Positions 26,145-34,407 of a stretch of 64,000 bases of DNA are shown one piece after another. A model generated the notes under the pieces. That model saw only the letters and a program-made list of their open reading frames with translations, was not told where the DNA came from and did no database searches. Every line of letters starts with the position of its first letter. The stretch's first letter is position 1. Origin of the DNA: Chloroflexota bacterium (lineage in GTDB: Bacteria; Chloroflexota; Anaerolineae; Anaerolineales; Villigracilaceae); NCBI GenBank assembly GCA_016234485.1, contig JACRBL010000008.1, positions 62,001 to 126,000 on the forward strand, written 5' to 3'. A program made the translations under genes and the position numbers.

Positions 26145-27287
26145 ATGACTTTAATTTCAGCAGTTGGACAAGCCCAGGCGCTCGATGGACGTGAAGCCGG
26201 TTTACAGGCCGTGCATCACGCGCTCAATCGTCTCGGCTCGGCCACGCCCAGTTTTGGAATCGTGATCGCCTCGCACCAATACCAGCCGCGCGAGGTGGCC
26301 GCGGGCGTCACCAGCCTCACGGGCGAAATGCCCATGATCGGCTTCAGCGCGCCGGCCGGGTTGACGAACGAGGGCATCCACCCCCATTCGGTGGTGGTGG
26401 CATTGCTCAGCGGCGACCTCCGCGCCGACGTCCACTGGCTGCCGGGCTACGCCCAAAGCGGCCGCGAAACCGCCAACCGCATCGTCCAACTCGCGTCGAA
26501 CGATCCCGCCAATCACTCTCTGCTATTTTTCGCCGACGGCTTCAACGGCGACGCCGAGCAACTCTGCAACACGCTTCCGAGCAAATCGCTGATGATGGGG
26601 GGACTCTCCAGCGGCGACCTCAACACGGGGATCAACTACCAGATCGCCGGTTCACAAGCCGGGACGGGTGGGCTGGCCGCGGCTTTCTTACGCGGCCCCG
26701 CCAAAATCGGCGTTGGCTACGCTCACGGATGGGACCCGATCGGCACACAGTTCCGCGTGACGCGTTCGCGCGGCTTCTGGCTCCGCACGTTGGATGGACG
26801 TCCCGCCTCCGAGACGTACGCGCAAGTCTTCGGCTACCCCGCGCGCGATTGGGCCTTCCCCCCGCTGAACTACCTGGCGCGGCTCTACCCCATCGGCGTG
26901 GAACAGGGCGAGCAGTTGATCGTCCGTTCGCCCCTGCGCGTGGAAGCGGACGGGAGTTTCCGCCTGAACGCGACTGTGCGCGACGGGTTGGACGCGTTTC
27001 TGCTGGTGGGCAGTCGCACCGGCTGTCAGAACGCCGCGCAAAAAGCGACGCAGCAGGCCCTGCTCCAACTCGGCGACGCCAAACCCGCCTTCGCCCTCGT
27101 CCTTGTGGACCTGGCCTGGCAGATGCTGTTGAAGTCTACGCCCGGCGCGGAGATCGCCGACGTGCAAGACATCCTCGGCCCCGACGTCCCCATTGCGGGC
27201 GGCTACACCCTCGGCCAGATCGCGCCGTCCAAGATCAACCCGCACTTTTTGAACCAGCACATGATGGTGGTGGTGTTTGGGGAGTAA
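26145..27287 (+). CDS. FIST domain sensor protein
   Basis: 380 residues matching the FIST_N plus FIST_C architecture: ATPSFGIVIASHQYQ and MPMIGFSAPAGLTNEG at the front, SLLFFADGFNGDAEQL near 130, and GARRO-type C-terminal core with FLLVGSRTGCQNAA and VPIAGGYTLGQIAP near the end. FIST proteins bind small ligands, probably amino acids, and act upstream of signal transduction. Its place directly after a large histidine kinase supports a partnership. No DNA-binding or enzymatic domain is attached. Confidence 0.88.
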   Translation: MTLISAVGQAQALDGREAGLQAVHHALNRLGSATPSFGIVIASHQYQPREVAAGVTSLTGEMPMIGFSAPAGLTNEGIHPHSVVVALLSGDLRADVHWLPGYAQSGRETANRIVQLASNDPANHSLLFFADGFNGDAEQLCNTLPSKSLMMGGLSSGDLNTGINYQIAGSQAGTGGLAAAFLRGPAKIGVGYAHGWDPIGTQFRVTRSRGFWLRTLDGRPASETYAQVFGYPARDWAFPPLNYLARLYPIGVEQGEQLIVRSPLRVEADGSFRLNATVRDGLDAFLLVGSRTGCQNAAQKATQQALLQLGDAKPAFALVLVDLAWQMLLKSTPGAEIADVQDILGPDVPIAGGYTLGQIAPSKINPHFLNQHMMVVVFGE

Positions 27288-27324
27288 GCGTATTGCGTGT
27301 TGCGTATTGCGTAATGAAATGTGA

Positions 27325-27357
27325 AAGGCGTACCGCGGAGATGCGATACGCCTTTTT
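27325..27357 (+). terminator. Rho-independent terminator after FIST gene
   Basis: Stem AAGGCGTA(C)CGC / GCG(A)TACGCCTT around GGAGAT, ending in five T. It ends the kinase-FIST unit. Confidence 0.8.
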
Positions 27358-27384
27358 GATTCATGCAAAACAATGACGATCAAT

Positions 27385-27684
27385 TCATTCTTTGTGTTTA
27401 TCAGTTTTAAGCCACCACCATCGCCCCCATTTGGCCGTGAACCACAGTTCGTTCATGTAAATCAGGGGAGCTGCGATAGAGATAAAAAGCAATATGGAAA
27501 TAAACGAATAATCTGGGAAGAGTATTCTTCCACCAAAAGTCCAAACAATTGTAGAAATAATTATTAACCAAGGACTGCTTCGGATTATCCCTTTTTTATC
27601 CAAGAAATATCCAAACAATAAACCAGGAATCGAACACAAGAATCCAAAGAACAGGCCAGTTAGAATAAACCAGAAGATTTCCAT
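27385..27684 (-). CDS. Small membrane protein, unknown function
   Basis: 99 residues with three predicted helices (4-28, 38-55 and 62-82) and a Trp-rich cytosolic end (LWFTAKWGRWWWLKTDKHKE). The base composition is much more AT-rich than its neighbours, which suggests acquired DNA, but no attC-like site was seen on either side. No family recognised. Confidence 0.65.
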   Translation of the reverse strand: MEIFWFILTGLFFGFLCSIPGLLFGYFLDKKGIIRSSPWLIIISTIVWTFGGRILFPDYSFISILLFISIAAPLIYMNELWFTAKWGRWWWLKTDKHKE

Positions 27685-27723
27685 AAGGTTTTAATCACAG
27701 GGTAGTTTCGTTGTTAACTCAAA

Positions 27724-28926
27724 TCATACCATCACATCCACCGCCTTCACCTCATAATCAGGGAAGACCAGATCGGTGGCGGGGTTGTTCAGGCGCTTCG
27801 CCAGAATCTCGGACAGCACATCGCGATAATCGGTGGTGACGGCCAGATCGCCAGGCTCGATGAGTTGACCTTCGCCCAGCCCAGGCCACGCCCCGTGGAC
27901 TTGGCCGCCGCGCACGTTTCCACCGAGAACCATCATCATGCTCCCGTGGCCGTGATCGGTGCCGAGCGAGCCGTTCTCGTAGGCGCGCCGTCCAAACTCG
28001 GACATGGTGACGGCGGTGAGCCTGTCCATATGGTCGCGCATATCGGCGTGGAAGGCCGCGAGACCCTCGGCGAGGTCTTTCATCAGGTTGGGCATCAGCC
28101 CCGACGCGACGCCCTGCGTGAAGTGCGTGTCCCAGCCGCCGAGGTCAATCGCGGAGACTTCCAGTCCCACTTCGGCTTTGATGAGCATGGCAGTTTGTTT
28201 GAGGGCGAGGCCGAAGTCGGAGGCGGGGTAGGCGGTAGATTGGGGATTGGCAGATTGGTAATTGAGCGGGTCGAGTTTGGCGAGCGTATCCATGATGCGG
28301 AGGGTTTCCTGTCCCATCGCGTCGGATTGATAGACCAATTCCAGCGCGGCGCGCATCTGTTGGACGGCGAGCGGATTGCCACCAAGATGAAAATCCGCGA
28401 TGGAGCGCAAGGCCGAAACGGGGACCGACCCGCTCAGGCTCCGTTGCGGACGCGTCCCCATCCCGACCGCGCGCAGGGGCGAGACGTTGCCCGTATCGAG
28501 CGAGGCGAGGTGGCGTCCGATCCAGCCCGAGGCGGGGCCGCGTTCGTCGTTGACGCCGCGCTCCATCAACTCCATGGATTTGAAGTGGCTGTGCGACTCG
28601 TCGGGCGCGCCGCAGGCGTGGATAATGGCAAGTTGTTTTTCGCGCCAGGCGTCCATCAACGGGGAAAGGCTGGGATGAAAGCCGAAGAAGCCGTCAAGGT
28701 CAACCACTTTTTCATCCTTCTTCTTTTTTGAGTCATCGGGACGCGGTACGCCAAGCGTTGGCCGCAACTGATAATAATTTTCTTCGCCGTGCGGCACGAC
28801 CATGTTCAACACGTCCGCCGCGCCGCGCAGGAAGATGACGACGAGGGTGTCGCCGCGAGGAGCGGTGTTGAGGGGGGCGAAAGAGAGGCGGGGGAGCCAG
28901 GTGGGTTGGGAGTTGGATAGTTTCAT
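27724..28926 (-). CDS. DUF1501 family protein
   Basis: 400 residues from the ATG at 28926, chosen because the longer frame crosses a palindromic repeat. It has the DUF1501 pattern (alkaline phosphatase/sulfatase-like fold): GDTLVVIFLRGAADVLNMVV near the start, AIDLGGWDTHFTQG in the middle, TVMSEFGRRAYENGS and GTDHGHGSMMMVLGG near the end. The family is nearly always paired with DUF1800, as here. Substrate and role are unknown; export is likely through the partner's twin-arginine context, though no clear signal is visible in this protein. Confidence 0.85.
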   Translation of the reverse strand: MKLSNSQPTWLPRLSFAPLNTAPRGDTLVVIFLRGAADVLNMVVPHGEENYYQLRPTLGVPRPDDSKKKKDEKVVDLDGFFGFHPSLSPLMDAWREKQLAIIHACGAPDESHSHFKSMELMERGVNDERGPASGWIGRHLASLDTGNVSPLRAVGMGTRPQRSLSGSVPVSALRSIADFHLGGNPLAVQQMRAALELVYQSDAMGQETLRIMDTLAKLDPLNYQSANPQSTAYPASDFGLALKQTAMLIKAEVGLEVSAIDLGGWDTHFTQGVASGLMPNLMKDLAEGLAAFHADMRDHMDRLTAVTMSEFGRRAYENGSLGTDHGHGSMMMVLGGNVRGGQVHGAWPGLGEGQLIEPGDLAVTTDYRDVLSEILAKRLNNPATDLVFPDYEVKAVDVMV

Positions 28927-28960
28927 AGTGGTAATTGGTAATTGGGACTTTCCGTGTTTT

Positions 28961-29073
28961 GTCAGCAGTTGCACTGCTGACTGGCTCGCAGTGCAACTGC
29001 TCGCAAACGGTAAATTTGCAGTAGGTCGGATTGGCAACACCGCACTTGCGTTCGGTGCAAGTGTCCGACCTAC
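28961..29073. repeat. Cluster of palindromic repeats
   Basis: Contains GTCAGCAGTTGCACTGCTGAC (as two 10-nt arms), a spaced GCAGTTGCACTGC/GCAGTGCAACTGC pair, and a 53-nt hairpin GTAGGTCGGA...TCCGACCTAC (29021-29073). The last one supplies the TAG stop codon of the DUF1800 gene, so it inserted at the gene's very end. Confidence 0.7.
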
Positions 29074-30551
29074 CTCCACTGAAACGCGGGGGAGGCGATG
29101 ATGCTAGCGGCGAAGACTTGCAGAGTCTCCTCGGCGGACGCGCCCGCGTCGGTGACCGCGGCCAGCAGATCGTCACGCGTGGAGCGAGGGAGGGCCGCGC
29201 CCAGGAGCAGGGAGGCCAGCGCGTCGGCGTCATCTTCGAGGCGGCCTGTCGAAACCTTGTCGAGCAGGCGGAACAGGTTGAGGCGCGTGTTCTTCATTTC
29301 CACGCGCGCCAGTTCCAGCGCGAACTGCCAGCGCGGCATCAGGTTGCCCATCCAGGCGTCGCTGTGGTCGGGGTAGCCATCGGGCGTAGGCCACGAAAAC
29401 GGGAGTTGCCCCATGCGCGCCAGCGGCTGGTAAAACGCTTCGCCGTCGGTCTCCACGTTGAGGGCGCGTGCCGCAGACAGCACAAAGTTGAGCGGGCGTT
29501 TGAATTTCGGTTGCGCGAGCGGGAGCCCATCGAGCAGGATGACGCGCAACACCGATTTGATATCGCCCTGCGTTTGGATAAAAACCTGCGCGGCCTTCTC
29601 GACGATCTCACGCGGCGGATCGTCGGCGAGGAAGCGACGCGCCAACTTGGCCGCGATGAAGCGCGCCGTGGACGGATGCGTGGCCAGGCGCTCGATCACC
29701 TGCTCCGCTTCACCCTGACCTGCTTCGGGGATCGCGAGACCCAGGACATTTTTCGCGCCTGACTCGTGTTCCTGCGCGCGGAAGGTGAACTCGCCCAGCC
29801 AGAAATGTTCCTTCACCGACCAGCCGGTGAGACAGCGCGCCAGTTCCATCACGTCGTTTTGGGTGTAGCCGCCGTCCACGCCGAGGGTGTGGAGTTCCAT
29901 CAGCTCGCGGGCGTAATTCTCGTTCGGCGTGCCTTTGACATTGGCCTGATTATCGAGATAGACCAGCATGGCAGGCGAATGAGCGGAGGCCCAGACGAGA
30001 TCGCGGAACGAACCGAGCGCGTGCTTGCGAATCACTTCGCGGTCGTCCACGGTTTTGAGAATGAAGCAGGCTTCCTTTTCCACGAAGATGTTAAAGTGGT
30101 CGTTCCAAAATTCGACCATCACTTCGTAGAGTTGACGTTTGCTATACAGTTGACGGAGGAAGGTGGCCTGACGCAACTCGTTGGGGACGGTCTCGCGGTC
30201 GTAGTTCTCGAAGAGTTCGTTGCTGATGGCTTCGAGTTCGTTGGCGTCCATGCGGAGAGTTTTGAAGGTCGAAAGTCGAAGGTCACAGGCGAAATCGTCG
30301 ATCGAGTCAAAGTCAAGTTGCTCCTCGATGTAGTTTTGCAAACCGATCTCCGCGAAATGGGCGCGCTCTTCCATGCGCGGTCCGAAGGTGAGACGGTTGA
30401 GGGCGAGGAAGTCGGCCGCGTCCATTTCCGTCCACGCGGTGACGGGGAGTCCGCCTGCCAGCCGTTGATAGATGGGAGCGCATGAGGACAATGCTGCGCT
30501 GGCGGCAAAGAAGGTGGAGAGTTTGAGGAAGTCGCGTCTTGAGAGGGACAT
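29070..30551 (-). CDS. DUF1800 family protein, exported (twin-Arg, lipobox)
   Basis: 493 residues. The N-terminus MSLSRRDFLKLSTFFAASAA has a twin-arginine motif and ends in a lipobox-like LSSC, so export by the Tat system with possible lipidation is likely. The body matches DUF1800: ADFLALNRLTFGPRMEE, DHFNIF, NYARELMELHTLGVDGGYTQ, and the C-terminal WPTPDGYPDHSDAWM. The family is of unknown function and travels with DUF1501 (143 nt downstream). The stop codon lies in a palindromic repeat, so the original C-terminus may have been a few residues different. Confidence 0.88.
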   Translation of the reverse strand: MSLSRRDFLKLSTFFAASAALSSCAPIYQRLAGGLPVTAWTEMDAADFLALNRLTFGPRMEERAHFAEIGLQNYIEEQLDFDSIDDFACDLRLSTFKTLRMDANELEAISNELFENYDRETVPNELRQATFLRQLYSKRQLYEVMVEFWNDHFNIFVEKEACFILKTVDDREVIRKHALGSFRDLVWASAHSPAMLVYLDNQANVKGTPNENYARELMELHTLGVDGGYTQNDVMELARCLTGWSVKEHFWLGEFTFRAQEHESGAKNVLGLAIPEAGQGEAEQVIERLATHPSTARFIAAKLARRFLADDPPREIVEKAAQVFIQTQGDIKSVLRVILLDGLPLAQPKFKRPLNFVLSAARALNVETDGEAFYQPLARMGQLPFSWPTPDGYPDHSDAWMGNLMPRWQFALELARVEMKNTRLNLFRLLDKVSTGRLEDDADALASLLLGAALPRSTRDDLLAAVTDAGASAEETLQVFAASIIASPAFQWR

Positions 30552-30638
30552 GGGGATGCGGGATAGGGGATGCGAGATAGGAGATAGGAGGTGGGGCGTG
30601 TTGCGTGTTCCGTGTGTACGTGTGTACTTGTGTACCTG

Positions 30639-31154
30639 TTACGCCGCTGGAACAGACTCAGCCGCTTGCGCCGTCTTCGCGCGCGGAGACCAGTTGAGCA
30701 ACGCGAACGCCGTCGCGCCGAGGGCGAGGAGCAGGGACGGGATCCAGACAAAGAGCCAGCCGATGATGGGGAGGAAGGCCGCGAGTTCGAGGATGATCAC
30801 GCCGCGCACGAAACTTCCCAGCTCGGAGAAGGCGCCATGCGGTTGGAGGCGCGCGCCGATCAACGCCGCGAGTCCCGCGGAGCCGATGGAGGAGAGCGCG
30901 AGCGCGCCGCCGATCAGAATCCAGCCGAGGAATTTGGCGGGACCGAACGGCAACGACAGCAAAATGAGGACGGGGATGAACAACGCGAGGAAGACGGCGA
31001 CGCCCAGCCAGAAGGTTTTCCAGGGCGTGGCTTCGAGACGCGTCTGCGCGCGGCGGACGAGGTTGGGGAAGAGCAGCCACCAGCCCACAAATGTGGCAGG
31101 GACGGCGGTTCCGAGGATGAGCAGGACGAAGAAGATGGCGGTCATATCGGCCAT
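30639..31154 (-). CDS. Four-helix membrane protein in the ECF regulon
   Basis: 171 residues from the ATG at 31154 (AAAGGAA upstream). Four membrane helices; MTAIFFVLLILGTAVPATFVG leads the first. It is a diverged paralogue of the protein at 31443: both have an early FPxxVxxxxxxLxAxxWKTFWLG-like cytosolic stretch, then three helices. Its promoter region carries the same bipartite motif (31189-31216) as the sigma factor gene, so it is a likely ECF target. Function unknown; a bactofilin- or polymer-associated membrane role is sometimes suggested for such proteins, but nothing in the sequence shows it. Confidence 0.78.
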   Translation of the reverse strand: MADMTAIFFVLLILGTAVPATFVGWWLLFPNLVRRAQTRLEATPWKTFWLGVAVFLALFIPVLILLSLPFGPAKFLGWILIGGALALSSIGSAGLAALIGARLQPHGAFSELGSFVRGVIILELAAFLPIIGWLFVWIPSLLLALGATAFALLNWSPRAKTAQAAESVPAA

Positions 31155-31188
31155 GGGGAAGTTCCTTTCGATTTGGTTGATGTAGGGG

Positions 31189-31216
31189 ATACAGGGGTGG
31201 AGGGGGAAAAGTTGCA
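31189..31216 (-). promoter_or_regulatory. Predicted ECF sigma promoter
   Basis: Minus strand TGCAACTTTT (31216-31207), a 12-nt spacer, then CTGTAT (31194-31189), 34 nt before the ATG. It matches the sigma gene's own promoter at 33067-33094 in both boxes and in spacing. Confidence 0.55.
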
Positions 31217-31284
31217 GGAAGATCGGTACACGGATTACGCGGATTTGACGGATGGCACGGATTTTTTTAAACAAAAAAGACGCG
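31217..31284. repeat. CGGATTACGCGGAT interspersed repeat
   Basis: ACACGGATTACGCGGATTTG...GGATTTTTTTAAA, closely matched by 33112-33155. In both places it lies immediately upstream of the ECF-type promoter motif on the minus strand. Confidence 0.6.
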
Positions 31285-31314
31285 GGATGGGCACGCGTCA
31301 TTCAAAAATATTTT

Positions 31315-31432
31315 CCGTCATTGCGAGCGTTCGTTGCGAAGCAATCCCCTCCACGACCAGGAGATTGCTTCGTCGGGTCTCGATACGAGCGAGAAGAACA
31401 CTCGCTCTACTCGACCCTCCTCGCAATGACGG
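31315..31432. repeat. GTCATTGCGAG palindromic element
   Basis: 118 bp bounded by CCGTCATTGCGAG and CTCGCAATGACGG with inner GAAGCAATC/GATTGCTTC. Same element as 63627-63712 and, inside a gene, 47411-47523. MITE-like; no coding capacity. Confidence 0.85.
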
Positions 31433-31442
31433 AATCGAACGG

Positions 31443-31934
31443 CTACTTATTTCTCTGATAATACGTCAACAAGACCGCGCCGAAGCCTGTGAGGGCGGCG
31501 AAGGGGAAGAGCAGGAACCAGCCGAGGATGGGAATTGTGCATCCCACGCCGAGCAGGAGCGCCGCGAAGAAACTGCGTTTCCAGGCGGCGGCTTCGGGGA
31601 AGAGACGTTCGCCGATCACTGCGCTGATGGAGGCGAGTCCAAGGCTGAGGAAGGCGAAGATGGCGATGGCGATCGTGGCGGCGGGAATAAGGAGTACCGC
31701 GCCGAAGAATGTTCTCCGCACGCCTTCGGAAAGCGCGAAGAGCAATAGCACGATGGCGCCGAAGAACAGGAAGTTGACCAGCCCGATCCAGAAGGAACGC
31801 CAGAGCGCTGCGCGCAGGTGTTCGGCGGATTTGTCCACGCGGGCGGGGAAGAGCGCGCCGAAGACGAGCAGGTAGCAGGCGAGGAGCAGGGTGAGAAGGA
31901 GGAAGATCGGGATGGCGGAGAGGATGTTGTTCAT
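31443..31934 (-). CDS. Four-helix membrane protein, paralogue of 30639 gene
   Basis: 163 residues; AAGGAAC precedes the ATG. Helices near 6-28, 44-68, 76-103 and 123-150. It shares with its paralogue the order helix 1, FPARVDKSAEHLRAALWRSF, then three helices, and a short Tyr/Arg tail. It lies between the paralogue and the anti-sigma gene on the same strand, so it belongs to the ECF locus. Unlike the paralogue, no copy of the bipartite promoter motif was found directly upstream. Function unknown. Confidence 0.75.
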   Translation of the reverse strand: MNNILSAIPIFLLLTLLLACYLLVFGALFPARVDKSAEHLRAALWRSFWIGLVNFLFFGAIVLLLFALSEGVRRTFFGAVLLIPAATIAIAIFAFLSLGLASISAVIGERLFPEAAAWKRSFFAALLLGVGCTIPILGWFLLFPFAALTGFGAVLLTYYQRNK

Positions 31935-32012
31935 GGGAGTTCCTTGTTAGTTGGGTAGTCGCGTAGTCGGTTGGTCGGGTAGTTGCGTGGTCGGCGTGTA
32001 GGGCAAATTGCG

Positions 32013-32531
32013 TTACAGGCGGTTTCTCAACAGCGCTCGATTGCCGAAGAGCCATAAGACAAAGGCGCAGGCCATCACCAGCGAAGCGGATAGGCTGGAG
32101 ATTCCCAACGCGGGGATTTCGGGCATCGTCGGCGCTTGGATGGCGGCGAGGGCGTCAATCCACGTGAGCCATTGGATTTGGATCTGCGCGAGGGTGTCTG
32201 TCCACGTGGGGGCTTGGACGGTGGGCAGGTAATCGAGTACGAGGGGCGCGGCCACGATGATGGCAACCACGGCCGCGGCGGTTTGCAGGAGGGACGTCAG
32301 CGTGAGCCAGCGCGGCAGGCGGGGAGTCCGCTCGAGGTTGAGGAGGACGCGAGCGGCGAGGGGCGTGGTCAGCGCGAGGTCGGGCAGGGAGTCCAGTTCG
32401 GCGAAGAGGGTCTGAAGCGTGGCGAGGCGCGCCGCGCAGTCGTCGCACGAGTCGAGATGCGTTTGGATGCGGGCGCGGTCGTCGGTTTGGCCGTCGAGGT
32501 ATTCGTTGAGTTGGTCGTTAGTCAGGTGCAT
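32013..32531 (-). CDS. Anti-sigma factor with zinc-binding (ZAS) domain
   Basis: 172 residues. The N-terminal 40 residues (MHLTNDQLNEYLDGQ, then HLDSCDDC) are a classic zinc-binding anti-sigma domain with the HxxxCxxC motif. Two membrane helices follow near 83-104 and 145-165, separated by a Trp/Gln-rich segment (TWTDTLAQIQIQWLTWID). It overlaps the end of the sigma gene by 14 nt, so the two are translationally coupled. It should hold the ECF sigma factor at the membrane until a signal releases it (family knowledge). Confidence 0.85.
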   Translation of the reverse strand: MHLTNDQLNEYLDGQTDDRARIQTHLDSCDDCAARLATLQTLFAELDSLPDLALTTPLAARVLLNLERTPRLPRWLTLTSLLQTAAAVVAIIVAAPLVLDYLPTVQAPTWTDTLAQIQIQWLTWIDALAAIQAPTMPEIPALGISSLSASLVMACAFVLWLFGNRALLRNRL

Positions 32532-33054
32532 GGAGTTTCTCCGCGAGGAGTTTGCGGGCGCGGAAGAGGTGGCTCTTCACGTCGCTGATGGGGAGGCCGA
32601 GTTCGCGGCCGATCTCTTCGTAGGACAGTTCCTGGTAGTGACGCAGTTCGATGACGGCGCGCCAACGCGGCGGCAGGGACGCGAGCGCGGCGCGGATCTG
32701 TTCGCTTCGTTCGCGGACTTCGAGCGCGGCCTCGGGACTTTGGGCGGGGTCGGCGTCCCGTTCGTCGTCCAACTCGCCGACGGGTTTTTGCGCTTCGAGA
32801 CGGTTGAGACAGAGGTTGGCCGCGGCGCGCCGCACCCAGGGGCCGAACTCGCGCTGCACGTCGAACGAATCGAGCCGCGCGTGGACGCGCACGAAGGTAT
32901 CTTGCGCGAGGTCTTCGGCTTCGCGGCGCTCGCGCGTCATGCGATAGCAGACGTTGAACACGCCCGCCTGGTAGCGCGTGACGAGTTCGCCATACGCTTC
33001 GGCAGAGCCGCGACGGGCGTTCAGGATGAGCTCGCGGTCGGTGGGCGCGTCCAT
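32518..33054 (-). CDS. ECF sigma-70 factor (group IV)
   Basis: 178 residues from the ATG at 33054. Region 2: YGELVTRYQAGVFNVCYRMT and AEDLAQDTFVRVHARLDSF. Region 4: LASLPPRWRAVIELRHYQEL and SYEEIGRELGLPISDVKSHL. Length and spacing are those of a minimal ECF sigma factor. The gene is followed by its overlapping anti-sigma partner and two membrane-protein paralogues. The bipartite motif upstream at 33067-33094 recurs upstream of one paralogue, which implies autoregulation. Confidence 0.9.
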   Translation of the reverse strand: MDAPTDRELILNARRGSAEAYGELVTRYQAGVFNVCYRMTRERREAEDLAQDTFVRVHARLDSFDVQREFGPWVRRAAANLCLNRLEAQKPVGELDDERDADPAQSPEAALEVRERSEQIRAALASLPPRWRAVIELRHYQELSYEEIGRELGLPISDVKSHLFRARKLLAEKLHAPD

Positions 33055-33398
33055 GTTCGTAGTGTAATACAGGTTGGGGGTGGGAAAAGTTGCAGGGAGG
33101 AGGGAAACCTTTAGGACGCGGATTACGCGGATGGACGCGGATTTTTTTAAATACGCGCGATGAATTACGGTAATTTCAAGAGCGTCGAAGTTGCAGGGAT
33201 GATTCGGGGTGTTTTTGGGGCACACGATTGGCAAGAATATCGGTAAAATGTGATTAGATTTCGGCGTTTTCCATTAATCTTTTGGTCGCCTAAACACCCT
33301 TTGAATGTGATAGAACCACAATATAATAACTATTATGCGGCGGCTGTATACCCATATAAACCCATTTCTTGCAAAATAAATCCATCAAAGGATACATC
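33055..33398. other. Intergenic stretch at backbone/cassette border
   Basis: Holds the sigma promoter, the CGGATTACGCGGAT repeat (33112-33155) and, from about 33230, AT-rich DNA leading into the second cassette region. No RNA gene or ORF was recognised. AAGGA at 33388 serves the next gene. Confidence 0.5.
33067..33094 (-). promoter_or_regulatory. Predicted autoregulated ECF promoter
   Basis: Minus strand TGCAACTTTT (33094-33085), 12 nt, CTGTAT (33072-33067), 12 nt before the sigma factor ATG. Same boxes and spacing as 31189-31216. Confidence 0.55.
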
Positions 33399-34211
33399 AT
33401 GTCTGATATTGTCCAAGCCTTGATAAAACGCTCATCGGTTTTCATAATAATTACTGGCGTCATTCTTCTTGTCATTGGTGCATCCAACGGAATTAATTTT
33501 GGTACATTTTCATTCCAATTATCAAATCAGATAACACAATGGGTAATTATTGCGACAAGTCTACTTCTTATTTTTGTTGGTATCTACTGGGAAACAAAAA
33601 GCAATAAATTCAGTTTCGGTTCAAGTAAAAGCTTTGGTCTTTTCACATCAGACACAGACACCTTCGCTAATTTGAAAATTGACGCCCAAATTGCGACTGC
33701 AAAATCAATAGAATTACTCGGCTACAATTTAAAATCTTTGCTGCAAGAATTAAGAGAGCCTTTGGCAAAGGCTGTAGTTCGAGGCGCATCTGTCAGAATC
33801 ATACTTGTTGACATTGAAAGCAATGTGACACAGGAGATGTTTAAACAACATTCAAATCGCCCCCATTTAATGCTTCCTGAGTGGGTCACGGCTCTTGAGC
33901 ATATTGGCGATATTCAAAAAATGTTACAAGTTGCGACAAAACTTAATGGAAAACTTGAAGTTAAAGTCACAGATTGGATTCCGAGCTGTAATCTCATCAT
34001 ATTTAATTCGGATGAAGATAATGGTTTGATAAAAGTTGGAATTCATACCGTAACCATCCGACAACCACTAACAGGTAGGTTGAGTCTCATCCTTTCAAAA
34101 AAGGAAAATCAAAATGCCTTTGAATATTTCGCAAAGGGTTTTAATATGTTATGGGAAAAAGATTCGAGAGAATGGAATGGAGTCGTCCCGCCCCTTGAAC
34201 CAGGTAAGTGA
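33399..34211 (+). CDS. Two-helix membrane protein with PLD-like cytosolic domain (tentative)
   Basis: 270 residues; AAGGA lies 6 nt before the ATG. Two membrane helices (residues 11-32 and 47-68) are followed by a ~200-residue soluble domain: FANLKIDAQIATAKSIELLG, KAVVRGASVRIILVDIES and the final YFAKGFNMLWEKDS. That order resembles the helix-strand pattern of phospholipase D-like proteins, but no HKD motif is visible, so an enzymatic role is not supported. AT-rich, first gene of cassette array 2, followed by an attC-like site at 34259. Confidence 0.7.
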   Translation: MSDIVQALIKRSSVFIIITGVILLVIGASNGINFGTFSFQLSNQITQWVIIATSLLLIFVGIYWETKSNKFSFGSSKSFGLFTSDTDTFANLKIDAQIATAKSIELLGYNLKSLLQELREPLAKAVVRGASVRIILVDIESNVTQEMFKQHSNRPHLMLPEWVTALEHIGDIQKMLQVATKLNGKLEVKVTDWIPSCNLIIFNSDEDNGLIKVGIHTVTIRQPLTGRLSLILSKKENQNAFEYFAKGFNMLWEKDSREWNGVVPPLEPGK

Positions 34212-34258
34212 ATTCTAAAAAATGTTCCACCAATAAGCAGCAGTGCCAAGGATAAGAC

Positions 34259-34372
34259 GCCTGCGAGTTGACAACTGACTGTTCATCAAAAAATTGGCTT
34301 TAAGTTTTTCTCTACTCCCAAGCCGAGACCAAGTCCCGCCCGCGAGCGACAGGTTAATGCAAGGTGTTAGCT
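34259..34372 (+). repeat. attC-like site, array 2
   Basis: Ends GTTAGCT (34366-34372), one base off GTTRRRY, preceded by TTAATGCAAGGT. The segment GGCTTTAAGTTTTTCT...CTCCCAAGCCGAGACC matches the minus-strand sequence of the array 1 sites (GGCTTCGAGTTTTTTCTGCTCCCAAGC). The left box near GTTGACAAC is poorly conserved, so the left limit is approximate. Confidence 0.5.
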
Positions 34373-34407
34373 GGTTAACTCCATGAAACAACGGAAGAAA
34401 GAATACT

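Noticed and set aside
33055..33398. An attC-like site at the left end of array 2
   Set aside because: GCCTAAA near 33287 resembles a box, but no partner box or family core follows.
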